From contig CAWISL010000001.1 of the NCBI GenBank assembly GCA_963838795.1, forward strand, positions 310,001-374,000: DNA of 64,000 nucleotides, in the 5' to 3' direction. The notes below the pieces were generated by a model, which saw nothing but the letters and a program-made list of their open reading frames with translations, did not search any database and was not told the DNA's origin. Shown here one piece after another: positions 7,549-14,880 of the stretch. The stretch comes from JAIBJN01 sp963838795. Lineage in GTDB: Bacteria; Actinomycetota; Thermoleophilia; Gaiellales; Gaiellaceae. Position 1 is the first letter of the stretch. Each line of letters opens with the position of its first letter. The translations under genes and the position numbers were made by a program.

Positions 7549-8853
7549 ATGGCCTCCGACAGGGCGATCCAGCCGGCCGGCAGGGCGCTCGCCGCACCGG
7601 AGCCGACCGCGAAGCCGACCGAGGCGCAAGCCTTCCGCTTCTGGCTGAAGCTCGGGATGATCAGCTTCGGCGGGCCGGCCGGGCAGATCGCGATCATGCA
7701 CGACGAGCTCGTCGAGCGGCGGCGCTGGATCTCGGAGCGCCGCTTCCTCCACGCGCTCAACTTCTGCATGGCGCTTCCCGGACCGGAGGCCCAGCAGCTC
7801 GCCTCCTACGTGGGCTACTCCATGTACGGCGTGCGAGGTGCGCTCACCGCCGGGGGCCTGTTCGTCCTGCCGTCGTTCCTCCTTCTCTGTGTGTTGAGCG
7901 CGATCTACGTGGAGTTCGGCGAGGTGGCCGCCGTCGCCGGAATCGTGCGCGGCCTGGGAGCGGCCGTGATCGCCCTCATCGCCGCCGCGGTCCTCCGGGT
8001 GGGCGGACGCGTCATCCACACGCCTGCAGCGTTCCTGCTGGCGGCCGGGGCCTTCGGGCTGATCGTGGCAGGCGTTCCGTTCCCGGCGATCCTCGTGCTC
8101 GCTGCGCTGATCGGCTACCTGGCCGGCACTCGACGCCCGGGCCTGCTCGGGAAGCCCGCCGGGCATGGCGGTGCCGAAGAGGAGCCGGACGACTCGCCGC
8201 CGGAGACCGGCCTGCGCCGCCGGTTCGTGAAGACGCTCCTGCTCTGGCTCGTCCCCCTTGCCGCCCTCCTGCTCGCCGGCGGACTGGTGGCGGAGCTCGC
8301 CGGCTTCTTCACGCTCGCCGCCCTTGTCACCTTCGGCGGCGCCTACGCTGTGCTCCCGTTCGTCGCCAGCGCGGCGGTCGACCGCTTCGGGTGGCTCACC
8401 GCGGACGACATGGTCGCGGGCCTGGCGCTGGGCGAGTCGACGCCCGGGCCGCTGATCATGGTCAACACCTTCGTCGGCTTCCTCGCCGGCTACAACGTCG
8501 AGGGCGGCCTGGCGTGGGGGCTCCTGGGAGCGACGATCGCGACCGTGTGCACGTTCGTCCCCTCGTTCGTCTTCATCATCAGCGGCGCGCCGGTCATCGA
8601 CCGGATTCGAACGACGGGCGCGTTCGCGGCGACGCTCAACGGCATCACGATCGCCGTCGTCGGCGTGATCGCCGGTCTGGCGGTGTTCGTCGCCCGCCAT
8701 GCCGCATTCGGAGACGATCAGCCCGACTGGCTTGTGATCGTGCTTGCCGTCGTCGCGTTCGTCGGCATCTGGCGCTTTCGCGTGGGGGTCGTGCCGGTCG
8801 TGGCGAGCTGCGCGGCCGTCGGCCTTGCCGCCGCGCTGATCAACGGCGCGTGA
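7549..8853 (+). CDS. chrA: chromate transporter, ChrA family
   Basis: Inner-membrane chromate ion transporter of 434 residues, the full-length two-domain type. The first CHR half has FGGPAGQIAIMHDELVERRR and LNFCMALPGPEAQQLASYVG. The second half repeats the pattern (FFTLAALVTFGGAYAVLPFV, LALGESTPGPLIMVNTFVGF). About ten transmembrane segments can be seen, with a charged linker near residues 195-225. The family exports or takes up chromate or sulfate; direction cannot be told from sequence. ATG 7549 is the first start of the frame. The end overlaps a convergent gene by 14 bp. Confidence 0.93.
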   Translation: MASDRAIQPAGRALAAPEPTAKPTEAQAFRFWLKLGMISFGGPAGQIAIMHDELVERRRWISERRFLHALNFCMALPGPEAQQLASYVGYSMYGVRGALTAGGLFVLPSFLLLCVLSAIYVEFGEVAAVAGIVRGLGAAVIALIAAAVLRVGGRVIHTPAAFLLAAGAFGLIVAGVPFPAILVLAALIGYLAGTRRPGLLGKPAGHGGAEEEPDDSPPETGLRRRFVKTLLLWLVPLAALLLAGGLVAELAGFFTLAALVTFGGAYAVLPFVASAAVDRFGWLTADDMVAGLALGESTPGPLIMVNTFVGFLAGYNVEGGLAWGLLGATIATVCTFVPSFVFIISGAPVIDRIRTTGAFAATLNGITIAVVGVIAGLAVFVARHAAFGDDQPDWLVIVLAVVAFVGIWRFRVGVVPVVASCAAVGLAAALINGA

Positions 8854-9148
8854 CGAGCTCCGGATGACGGCCGGCGTCGAAGTCGCAGATGAAGCCGCGG
8901 AGGCCGTGCTCGAACCGGACGGTCCGACCGTACGCCCACCGGTAGTCGACGACCAGGACGCCGAGATCGGCGAAGGCGCGCTCGAGCACGCAGCCGCCGC
9001 CGTCCCACGCACTGCAGGCGCCCGGGAGCTCATAGAGCGGGTCGGCGCCCTGCTCGATGCGGATCCTGTTCACTCGGCGGAGCACCTCGTCGAGCGGGCT
9101 CGTCGCACGCGTGCGCCGAGTCGGAGCGGGGTGGGCGGGTACCGTCAC
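8840..9148 (-). CDS. hypothetical protein
   Basis: A 102-residue protein with no signal peptide or membrane segment. Core strings are LDEVLRRVNRIRIEQGADPLYELPGA, then CVLERAFADLGVLVVDYRWA and a C-terminal FDAGRHPEL. The composition is that of a folded globular protein, not a shadow of the chrA strand. The start could be GTG 9148 or slightly internal. It converges on chrA with a 14-bp overlap. I do not recognise a characterised family. Confidence 0.6.
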   Translation of the reverse strand: MTVPAHPAPTRRTRATSPLDEVLRRVNRIRIEQGADPLYELPGACSAWDGGGCVLERAFADLGVLVVDYRWAYGRTVRFEHGLRGFICDFDAGRHPELVTRR

Positions 9149-9306
9149 GGCCTCCCAGTGTACGACGATCGGCGCACGAGAACTCGGACCATGGCGGGCA
9201 GCTACCTCGCGGTGACGGCTCTCATCGTGGCTCTGCAGCTGACCTGATGGAGTGAAGCGGGCGAGCGTACTGCGGCCCTTCGAGACACCGCGTGTCCGCG
9301 CGCTGC

Positions 9307-9591
9307 TCAGGGCACGTACGCGCAGCCCTTCCAGTAAGCGCTCACCCGCCGCGGGAAGCGGGCAAAGTGCACGAGGAGCTCCTCCGGCGGCTGGAGAGCC
9401 GCCTCGAACAGGACCTCGAAGTCACCTCCAGGGACACTGACCCAGTGCCTGCCCCTCCTCGCTCGCGTCGACGACGCGAGATAGGGAGGACCTCAGCAAG
9501 TTCGGCGTTCGACCCAAACGAAGAGGCGCCCGCCGCGCTCGCGAACGAACTCGACGGCCCCCGACGAAGCCACGATGCGCATCTGTGCCAT
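9307..9591 (-). CDS. HesB-like selenoprotein (UGA at codon 33 read as Sec)
   Basis: A 94-residue reading frame with one internal TGA (9493-9495). Before it: MAQMRIVASSGAVEFVRERG, RLFVWVERRTC. After it in the same frame: GPPYLASST, then HWVSVPGGDFEVLFEAALQ and a C-terminal AYWKGCAYVP. Both halves form one domain resembling the HesB/IscA-like family, where a Cys-Cys pair is expected at this spot; here it reads Cys-UGA. A strong hairpin follows the UGA (see SECIS entry). The start is 11 bp behind the M50 protease stop, so it is in that operon; ATG 9582 is an alternative start. Sec insertion is inferred; a nonsense pseudogene is the alternative. Family assignment is moderate. Confidence 0.8.
9454..9489 (-). 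promoter_or_regulatory. SECIS-like hairpin directly after the HesB-like UGA
   Basis: On the minus strand an 8-bp perfect stem (CTCGCGTC with GACGCGAG, 9480-9473 and 9469-9462) closes a three-base loop GTC. A second 5-bp stem lies below (CCTCC with GGAGG). The loop begins with G, 20 nt after the UGA, which fits the bacterial SECIS rule of a short hairpin within the coding region with G in the first loop positions, roughly 16-37 nt downstream. Confidence 0.8.
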
Positions 9592-9602
9592 GATAGTCGG
9601 CG

Positions 9603-10748
9603 CTACGGCACGCGCTCGGGCGTCCTCGCCCGAACGGGCCGGGAGGGCCGCCCTACCTCGAGCGCCCGGGCCAGATCGGTGATCGACAGGAATCCGGCGA
9701 GGTGTCCGTTGTCGACGACGAGGCCGCGGTTCACCTCGCTTGTGGAGAGCTCGGCGAGCGCGTCGATTGCCGGCTCGTCCTCGTCGAGCACCGGGACCTC
9801 CTCGCGGGGAATCATCGCCTCGCGCACACGGCGCGTGTTCCACTCGGCGCGCGGCACGCTCGCGACGGAGCGGAAGGCGAGGAGCCCGATCGGGCGCCCA
9901 TGCTCGAGCACCGGATACGTCGTGTATCGCTGCGACCAGGCGACGTCGTCCATGAACTGGCCGAGACTGAGGTCAGCCTCGACGGTCACGGGCTGACGGA
10001 CCATCAGGTCGCGCACACGGAGACCGTCGAGTGCCTGCTTCGTCGCGACGTAGCGGGCTTCGGCGGTCGCCGCCTGGAGCAGGAACCAGCCGATGAACGC
10101 GAGCCAGGCCCCGCTGAACGCTCCCTCGACGATGAGCATGAAGACCCCCAGACCGATGAAGAGGAAGCCGAACGCGCGCCCGACTCCGGAAGCCACCCAC
10201 GTCGCCCACTGCAGATCGCCCCTGAAGTGCCAGAGCGCCGAGCGGAGCACGCGGCCACCGTCCAGCGGCAGCGCGGGCAGCAGGTTGAACGCGAGCAGGA
10301 TGAGGTTCGTATAGCCGAGCCAGGTAACGACCCCGTCGATCGCGTTCGGGAGCCCCGCGAAGCCGGCGATAACGACGAAGAGAACCCCGAGCGCGAGCGA
10401 GACGAGCGGCCCCGCGATCGCGATCCGGAACTCGGCGCCGGCGCTCGGAAAGCTGCCCTTGAACTGCGCCACGCCGCCGAACAGCCAGAGGTTGATCCCC
10501 TCGATCTCGACCCCCTCTCGCCTCGCCTGCAGCGCGTGACCGAGCTCGTGCAGCAGGAGCGAGACGAAGAAGAGGAGCGCGGCCACAATGGCCAGCGCGA
10601 CGTACTCTCCATCGGAGAAGCCGGGGTTCTGCGACGGAAACACGGCGACCGCGAGCGACCAGACGATGAGCGCGAAGACGATCAGCCAGCTCCAGTTCAC
10701 CCCGATCCGGATACCGGCGATCCGGCCCAGCTGGAAGGTCGGGTTCAC
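9603..10748 (-). CDS. site-2-type M50 membrane metalloprotease with CBS pair
   Basis: Intramembrane zinc protease of about 381 residues. It has several transmembrane helices, the zinc-binding HELGH at residues 67-71, and the third zinc ligand motif LLPALPLDGGRVLRS. Two CBS domains follow from about residue 245 (VRDLMVRQPVTVEADLSL and VREAMIPREEVPVLDED), typical of the CBS-containing Rv2625c-like branch. CBS domains usually sense adenine nucleotides. GTG 10748 begins the conserved NPTFQLGRIAGI; upstream codons look non-native. The HesB-like selenoprotein gene follows after 11 bp. Divergent from wrbA. Confidence 0.9.
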   Translation of the reverse strand: MNPTFQLGRIAGIRIGVNWSWLIVFALIVWSLAVAVFPSQNPGFSDGEYVALAIVAALLFFVSLLLHELGHALQARREGVEIEGINLWLFGGVAQFKGSFPSAGAEFRIAIAGPLVSLALGVLFVVIAGFAGLPNAIDGVVTWLGYTNLILLAFNLLPALPLDGGRVLRSALWHFRGDLQWATWVASGVGRAFGFLFIGLGVFMLIVEGAFSGAWLAFIGWFLLQAATAEARYVATKQALDGLRVRDLMVRQPVTVEADLSLGQFMDDVAWSQRYTTYPVLEHGRPIGLLAFRSVASVPRAEWNTRRVREAMIPREEVPVLDEDEPAIDALAELSTSEVNRGLVVDNGHLAGFLSITDLARALEVGRPSRPVRARTPERVP

Positions 10749-10882
10749 GAGGAAGACTCTACGTCGGATGTGAGAAACGTGAGTCCAGCGTGCGAGGACG
10801 GATCCCTCAACGACAGGCCTAGTGTCGGGCCATACGTAACACCCTGCGATTGGGTTGTGGCCCGGAACGAAAGGAGAGCTAG

Positions 10883-11557
10883 ATGGAACCACGCGTTGCG
10901 GTCACGGTCATCTACTACAGCGCCACCGGCAACCTGCACGGGCTTGCAGGGGCTGTGGCCGAGGGAGCCGAGGCGGCAGGGGCGGAGGTTCGGTTACGGC
11001 ACGTCGAGGAGTTGGCCTCCGAGCTGATGATTTCCCAGAACCAGTACTGGGGCCGGCACCGCTCACAGATAGCTGACGCTCCGGTGGCGACCCTCGACGA
11101 TCTCGAGTGGGCCGATGGCGTCGCCTTCGGCAGCCCGACCCGATTCGGGAACGTTGCTGCCCAGCTGAAGCAGTTCATCGACCAGGCCGGGCGGTTGTGG
11201 CAGGAGGGGAAGCTCGCCGACAAGGTCGCGACCGCCTTCACCTCCTCGCAGACGACCCACGGCGGTCAGGAATCGACGATCCTCGCCCTCAACAACACTC
11301 TCTACCACTGGGGCATGTTGATCCTCCCGCTCGGCTATACGGTCCAAGAGGTGTTTGCCGCCGGCGGCAACCCGTACGGCACGTCGTTCACCAGCGGACA
11401 CACGGTCACCGGCCCCGACGAGCTCGCGCTCGCGCTCGCCCGCTACCAGGGAGAACGGCTCGCTCGGTACGCGTCGGTGATCGCTGAAGCCCGTCGCGGG
11501 GGCCGGTTCGACTTCAAGAGACCGGCCCTGCAGAGCTTCCCCAGCGCAAGCAGCTGA
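10883..11557 (+). CDS. wrbA: NAD(P)H:quinone oxidoreductase, WrbA family
   Basis: Flavodoxin-fold FMN protein of 224 residues, close to the usual WrbA length, that reduces quinones by two electrons. The phosphate-binding loop is YYSATGNLHGLA. The family signature is the block FGSPTRFGNVAAQLKQFIDQ and the FMN-binding TSSQTTHGGQESTI and HWGMLILPLGY segments. ATG 10883 is preceded by AAAGGAGAG. It is divergent from the M50 protease gene with about 130 bp between. Oxidative-stress roles are known for the family. Confidence 0.93.
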   Translation: MEPRVAVTVIYYSATGNLHGLAGAVAEGAEAAGAEVRLRHVEELASELMISQNQYWGRHRSQIADAPVATLDDLEWADGVAFGSPTRFGNVAAQLKQFIDQAGRLWQEGKLADKVATAFTSSQTTHGGQESTILALNNTLYHWGMLILPLGYTVQEVFAAGGNPYGTSFTSGHTVTGPDELALALARYQGERLARYASVIAEARRGGRFDFKRPALQSFPSASS

Positions 11558-11602
11558 CCGCGAACGCCGGAAGCTGAGTTTACGGCTCCGTGGCGCGCGT
11601 GC

Positions 11603-11803
11603 TTAGAGGGCCGTTCGGGAAGTGCCCTCGAGCCCGGAGACGCGCAGCCGCCATTGTCTCTCAAATTCGGAACCTGGAGGGACGTCGACGGCTATCCCGT
11701 TCGGCCCGTCCTTCAAAGTGAGGCGGTTCAGGGGCCGGGGGAGGACGTAGCCGATCGCCAGCCCGGCAACGAGGAACCCGAGCGGGTTGAGGACGGTCCG
11801 CAC
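11603..11803 (-). CDS. small membrane-anchored hypothetical protein
   Basis: A 66-residue protein with a single N-terminal hydrophobic segment (LNPLGFLVAGLAIGYVLP) followed by a short soluble tail (NGIAVDVPPGSEFERQWRLRV). ATG 11803 lacks a strong RBS. The topology, an N-terminal anchor with a small outside or cytoplasmic tail, is coherent, but there is no recognisable family. It converges on wrbA. Moderate to low confidence that it is a real gene. Confidence 0.45.
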   Translation of the reverse strand: MRTVLNPLGFLVAGLAIGYVLPRPLNRLTLKDGPNGIAVDVPPGSEFERQWRLRVSGLEGTSRTAL

Positions 11804-11969
11804 CGTCGAGAGTGTACGCCGTTCGGCTGAATTGGCGCCGGGGGGGCACGGTTCGCCAGTGGATTCGCCAGCGAACGGAGGCCACCTGTCACCGTTCGCA
11901 ACGGACGGCTCGGAACATTGACGCCCCGTCCATGGAGGTCGCCGGTTCCGAGACCGGCTGACGCCATGG

Positions 11970-11994
11970 AAAAGCCCCGTAAACCGGGGCTTTT
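11970..11994. terminator. intrinsic terminator, usable in both directions
   Basis: AAAAGCCCCG and CGGGGCTTTT form a 10-bp stem around a 5-base loop (TAAAC), with A-rich and T-rich flanks on both sides. It lies past the 3' end of the small minus-strand ORF at 12034-12180 and could end transcription from that side. Confidence 0.8.
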
Positions 11995-12033
11995 CGACGG
12001 GTATCTCCGTGGCCGGTGAGGTGTCAGATCAGC

Positions 12034-12180
12034 CTAGCGACGTGTTGTGCCTGATCCGGACCTTGGAAATGCCACGCCCCATGACACGATCTCCTTGGAG
12101 CTGAGCTCCACCGGATTGAGCTTCTCGTCGAGCGAGGCGTCGGCTCTCCGGACGGACACGGTGGTCGTGATCGTTTTCAT
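12034..12180 (-). CDS. small hypothetical protein (48 residues)
   Basis: ATG 12180 opens a 48-codon frame beginning MKTITTTVSVRRADASLDEK and ending in SGTTRR, followed 40 bp later by a good terminator. It lies directly downstream of the minus-strand gene at 12247-12561, but a hairpin at 12202-12228 separates them. No family is recognised. The early codons and the terminator support it; the short length argues for caution. Confidence 0.4.
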   Translation of the reverse strand: MKTITTTVSVRRADASLDEKLNPVELSSKEIVSWGVAFPRSGSGTTRR

Positions 12181-12201
12181 CGGTTGGACCCTCTCGCGCC
12201 G

Positions 12202-12228
12202 GGAAGGCCCGCGAGCCGCGGGCCTTCC
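12202..12228. terminator. GC-rich hairpin terminator
   Basis: GGAAGGCCCGCG and CGCGGGCCTTCC make a perfect 12-bp stem with loop AGC, 19 bp beyond the stop of the minus-strand gene at 12247-12561. No long T run follows, so termination strength is uncertain. Confidence 0.65.
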
Positions 12229-12246
12229 TTGCGTCGAGACGGGCGC

Positions 12247-12561
12247 TTACGCCTTGACCGCGCCGTTCATCTTGTGGGCGATGACCTCGCCGACGGTGAT
12301 CTTCGGCGAATTCGGGAGCACGTTCTCGAGCTTCTCCTCGCGCAACCAGGTGGCGAGGAAGCGAGTCGACTCGTCGGCCTGCGCCGAGGTGTCGAAGAAG
12401 CTGATGGAGCTCATGACGTCCTTCTCGGCGTCGATGAGGTAGTAGCCGGTGAAGCCCGGCAGCTCGCTGAGGCGGGGCAGCAGGTTCTCGCGGACCTTCG
12501 TGGCCAGCTCGACCTTGCGGCTCTCGTCGATCCCTTCGTAGCGTCTAACGGTGGTATGCAT
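12247..12561 (-). CDS. ABM-fold (dimeric alpha-beta barrel) small protein
   Basis: A 104-residue protein starting at ATG 12561. The beta-alpha-beta pattern (VRRYEGIDESRKVELATKV, then GFTGYYLIDAEKDVMSSISFF, then STRFLATWLREE) fits the antibiotic-biosynthesis-monooxygenase-like ferredoxin fold. No catalytic residues can be assigned and the substrate is unknown. It is followed by a hairpin terminator. A protein with a similar fold appearance but different sequence lies at 16112-16408. Confidence 0.65.
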   Translation of the reverse strand: MHTTVRRYEGIDESRKVELATKVRENLLPRLSELPGFTGYYLIDAEKDVMSSISFFDTSAQADESTRFLATWLREEKLENVLPNSPKITVGEVIAHKMNGAVKA

Positions 12562-12766
12562 GGTGCTCCTAACTCTCTTCGTTCAGGGTGGAGAACCCGG
12601 TTGAGTTCTCCTATGCACTCAGGCCCGATGTGACAGTCGAAGAGCGGGTTCGGAGCCTCGACGGCTTCCGTCTGGGATCTTCTGGCGCATCGGTAGTGTA
12701 GCAGACTTCTTGACAACGTAGGTTTACAGAGATACGTTTTCTTTGGGTATCAACGTAGGAGGCGGG

Positions 12767-13417
12767 ATGTGTCCCTTCTCGGTCACTCTGCAGCACGTTC
12801 CAGATCGGGAGCTCGGCCCCCTTCTGATCCAGCTCGCGCAGGCGGGCTTCCACAACCCGACCATCAGGCCTATTGACGCTGGTGGCGCGCCCGGCGAAGA
12901 GGCCGCCCCTGCGCGCGGGCCGAGGATGGATCTCCCCGAGGCCTGGCGGCTCGTGCGGGAGCGGGAGCGGGAGTCCTATCAGTGGCCGGAGGAGCGCGAT
13001 CGCTACTCGCGCTACCGCGTGTTCCTGGGCACGACGCGCGCCGAGGGCGCCGTTTACATCGGACTGGGCGAGACGATTCGGAAGAACAGATGGGGACGCG
13101 ACCGCAAGTACATCGTCGCCTTCCGGAGCAGTGGATCTCCGCAGCAACCGCTGGTCGAGTTTGTCGCAGCAGACGACTACGAGGAGACGCGCGAGCTCGT
13201 CGCGGTCATCCGTGGTAGCGACGGGGGGCGGCGCATGTACGGCGCCGGCGACACCCTTCCCACGATCTACCGGGAATGTTTTCGAACTCAGATGTACAGC
13301 GAGCGGGTCGTCTATCGGGGCGTCTGGAACAAAGTCGTCGTGGTCGCGCGTGAGGACGACGACGCCACGATGCTCAACCACGCACTGATCCAGGGCCGGC
13401 GACGCTTCCCGACGTAG
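12767..13417 (+). CDS. hypothetical protein
   Basis: A 216-residue protein starting at ATG 12767 (MCPFSVTLQHVPDRELG) behind GGAGG. It has an alpha/beta character with many charged residues (RLVRERERESYQWPEERDR) and alternating strands near the C-terminus (ERVVYRGVWNKVVVVARE). No signal peptide, membrane segment or familiar motif is visible. It stands alone between divergent and unrelated genes. Function unknown. Confidence 0.65.
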   Translation: MCPFSVTLQHVPDRELGPLLIQLAQAGFHNPTIRPIDAGGAPGEEAAPARGPRMDLPEAWRLVRERERESYQWPEERDRYSRYRVFLGTTRAEGAVYIGLGETIRKNRWGRDRKYIVAFRSSGSPQQPLVEFVAADDYEETRELVAVIRGSDGGRRMYGAGDTLPTIYRECFRTQMYSERVVYRGVWNKVVVVAREDDDATMLNHALIQGRRRFPT

Positions 13418-13573
13418 GCGCGAGGGCGGGGTTCCACGGGGAGTCCGTCGAGCAGCCGCGAAACAGCCGTTTCAAGTAGTCGACTGCTACCGTGGACGTA
13501 CACGAGCGAGTACCGGCTGCGCTTACCGCGCCTCCCCTGCCCGTTCTCGATTGGCAGAGGAGGTGTTTCATTT

Positions 13574-13780
13574 ATGGCAACTGGAATCGTCAAGTGGTTC
13601 AACGACGCGAAGGGTTACGGCTTCATCACTCCTGACGCCGGTGAGAAGGACGTGTTCGTCCATCACAGCTCCATCGTCGGCGACGGCTTCAAATCGCTGC
13701 CCGAGGGCGCGAAAGTCGACTTCGACGGCGCCGAGGGCGCGAAGGGCCCCGAGGCAAAGAACGTCCGGCTCGTCGCGTAG
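13574..13780 (+). CDS. cold-shock protein, CspA family
   Basis: A 68-residue single cold-shock domain that binds single-stranded RNA and DNA and melts RNA structure. The RNP1 motif KGYGFIT and RNP2 motif VFVHHSSI are intact, after the typical N-terminus GIVKWFNDA. AGAGGAGG upstream gives a strong RBS for ATG 13574. The leader of over 100 bp could carry regulatory structure, as in other csp genes, but I see no defined element. A GC hairpin (13802-13824) follows. Confidence 0.95.
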   Translation: MATGIVKWFNDAKGYGFITPDAGEKDVFVHHSSIVGDGFKSLPEGAKVDFDGAEGAKGPEAKNVRLVA

Positions 13781-13801
13781 CGGCGAGGCGGGTTTACGAG
13801 C

Positions 13802-13824
13802 GGGGGACGCCGGTGGCGTCCCCC
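13802..13824 (+). terminator. hairpin terminator after the cold-shock gene
   Basis: GGGGGACGCC and GGCGTCCCCC form a 10-bp stem with loop GGT, 22 bp past the stop codon. There is no T tract. Confidence 0.6.
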
Positions 13825-13864
13825 GCATCACGTCCGCGAAGGCCCGGTGGCAGAGGCCACCTTC

Positions 13865-14491
13865 CTACTCCGCTGCGTGTGGCCCTTGACCCGACTCAGC
13901 TGAAGGCGGTGGGGTCGGTGGCAGCAGGAGCAGGTGGCTCTCGACGACCGCTTCAGCGATGTTCACGAGCTTCCGCCCATTGTGCTGGGAGTGATCCCGG
14001 AGCATCTCGAACGCCTTGTCCGCATCGATCGCATGGCGGGCCATCAGGATCCCCTTCGCCTGCTCGATCGTCGCGCGGCGCCCGAACGCCCCCCGCAGGG
14101 TCTGGTACTCGGCAAAGCGCTGGAGCGTGATCTCGATCGCACTCTGCAGCTCTTGGGCGTCGCCGTCGACGATATAGGCGAAGACACCGCGTTTCGCCGC
14201 GTCGCGGACGTACGCGGGGTCCCTGGCCGAGAGCAGGGCGATCACCGGGCACGAGGCCTCCCGGACGATCTCTGTGATCAGGTCGAGCGAATGCTCCGAG
14301 TGCAGCCCGAGTCCCACGAGCGCGACGTCGGGGCGCTCTCTCAAGGTCACTGCGCCGACCTCCGCCACGTTGATCTCGCGCGCAATCACCTCGTGCCCGA
14401 GCCCGATCACCACCTGAGCGAGCAGCTCGAGCCGTTCGCGCTTCTCGTTGGCGATCAGGACGCGTAAGTGCTGGATGTCGTTCTCGGTCAT
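13865..14491 (-). CDS. ANTAR-domain response regulator with degenerate receiver
   Basis: A 208-residue protein with a receiver fold (about 10-125) and a C-terminal ANTAR RNA-binding domain (about 130-190: LRGAFGRRATIEQAKGILMA, then AFEMLRDHSQHNGRKLVNIA). ANTAR proteins bind dual hairpins in nascent RNA and cause antitermination. The position of the usual phosphoacceptor Asp reads PDVALVGLGLH, with Gly in place of Asp, so control by phosphorylation is doubtful. It is divergent from the membrane protein at 14881. ATG 14491 is used. Target transcripts are unknown. Confidence 0.88.
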   Translation of the reverse strand: MTENDIQHLRVLIANEKRERLELLAQVVIGLGHEVIAREINVAEVGAVTLRERPDVALVGLGLHSEHSLDLITEIVREASCPVIALLSARDPAYVRDAAKRGVFAYIVDGDAQELQSAIEITLQRFAEYQTLRGAFGRRATIEQAKGILMARHAIDADKAFEMLRDHSQHNGRKLVNIAEAVVESHLLLLPPTPPPSAESGQGPHAAE

Positions 14492-14880
14492 CGCTCCCGC
14501 CGCTTACGCCGGTTCGGCAGGAGAACGTGCCGCGCGCGTACGGTCGAGGACGGCTCGAGTGTACCCGGAGCCCGATCGCGGCCTCGGCTTCGGTCGGAGA
14601 CGGGTGATAGACTGCGACTGCGACCGTCGCCTCGATCGGGACGGCGGCACGCCTGTACCGGTGCCACAACCATCGGCCCGGTGGCGGATCTTCCCTCAGC
14701 AAACGGGTTGGAGCGTGTGAGGCCGACCTCAAACGCCGTGGTCGGCGACGCACCGTCGAGCCTGGAGCGTCTGATGGAGGAGACTTGTGTCGTGCCGGAT
14801 GCCACCGGCGTCCACGCCGAGCCGGTTCCGGTCAGGCGCACGCGGTGATCGACACAGTCGCGGTGCCCCACTCGGCGGTG
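14492..14880. other. intergenic region, no gene seen
   Basis: About 390 bp between divergent genes. No tRNA, terminator or good ORF is visible. It must hold promoters for the ANTAR regulator and for the membrane protein. GTG codons at 14785 and 14845 could extend the latter. Confidence 0.5.

Noticed and set aside
9191..9247. An 18-codon ORF (MAGSYLAVTALIVALQLT)
   Set aside because: Too short, no ribosome binding site and no second line of support.
9493..9591. A 32-residue peptide ending at the TGA
   Set aside because: The same frame continues beyond the TGA with conserved domain sequence and a SECIS-like hairpin, so the short peptide is only a fragment of the selenoprotein gene.
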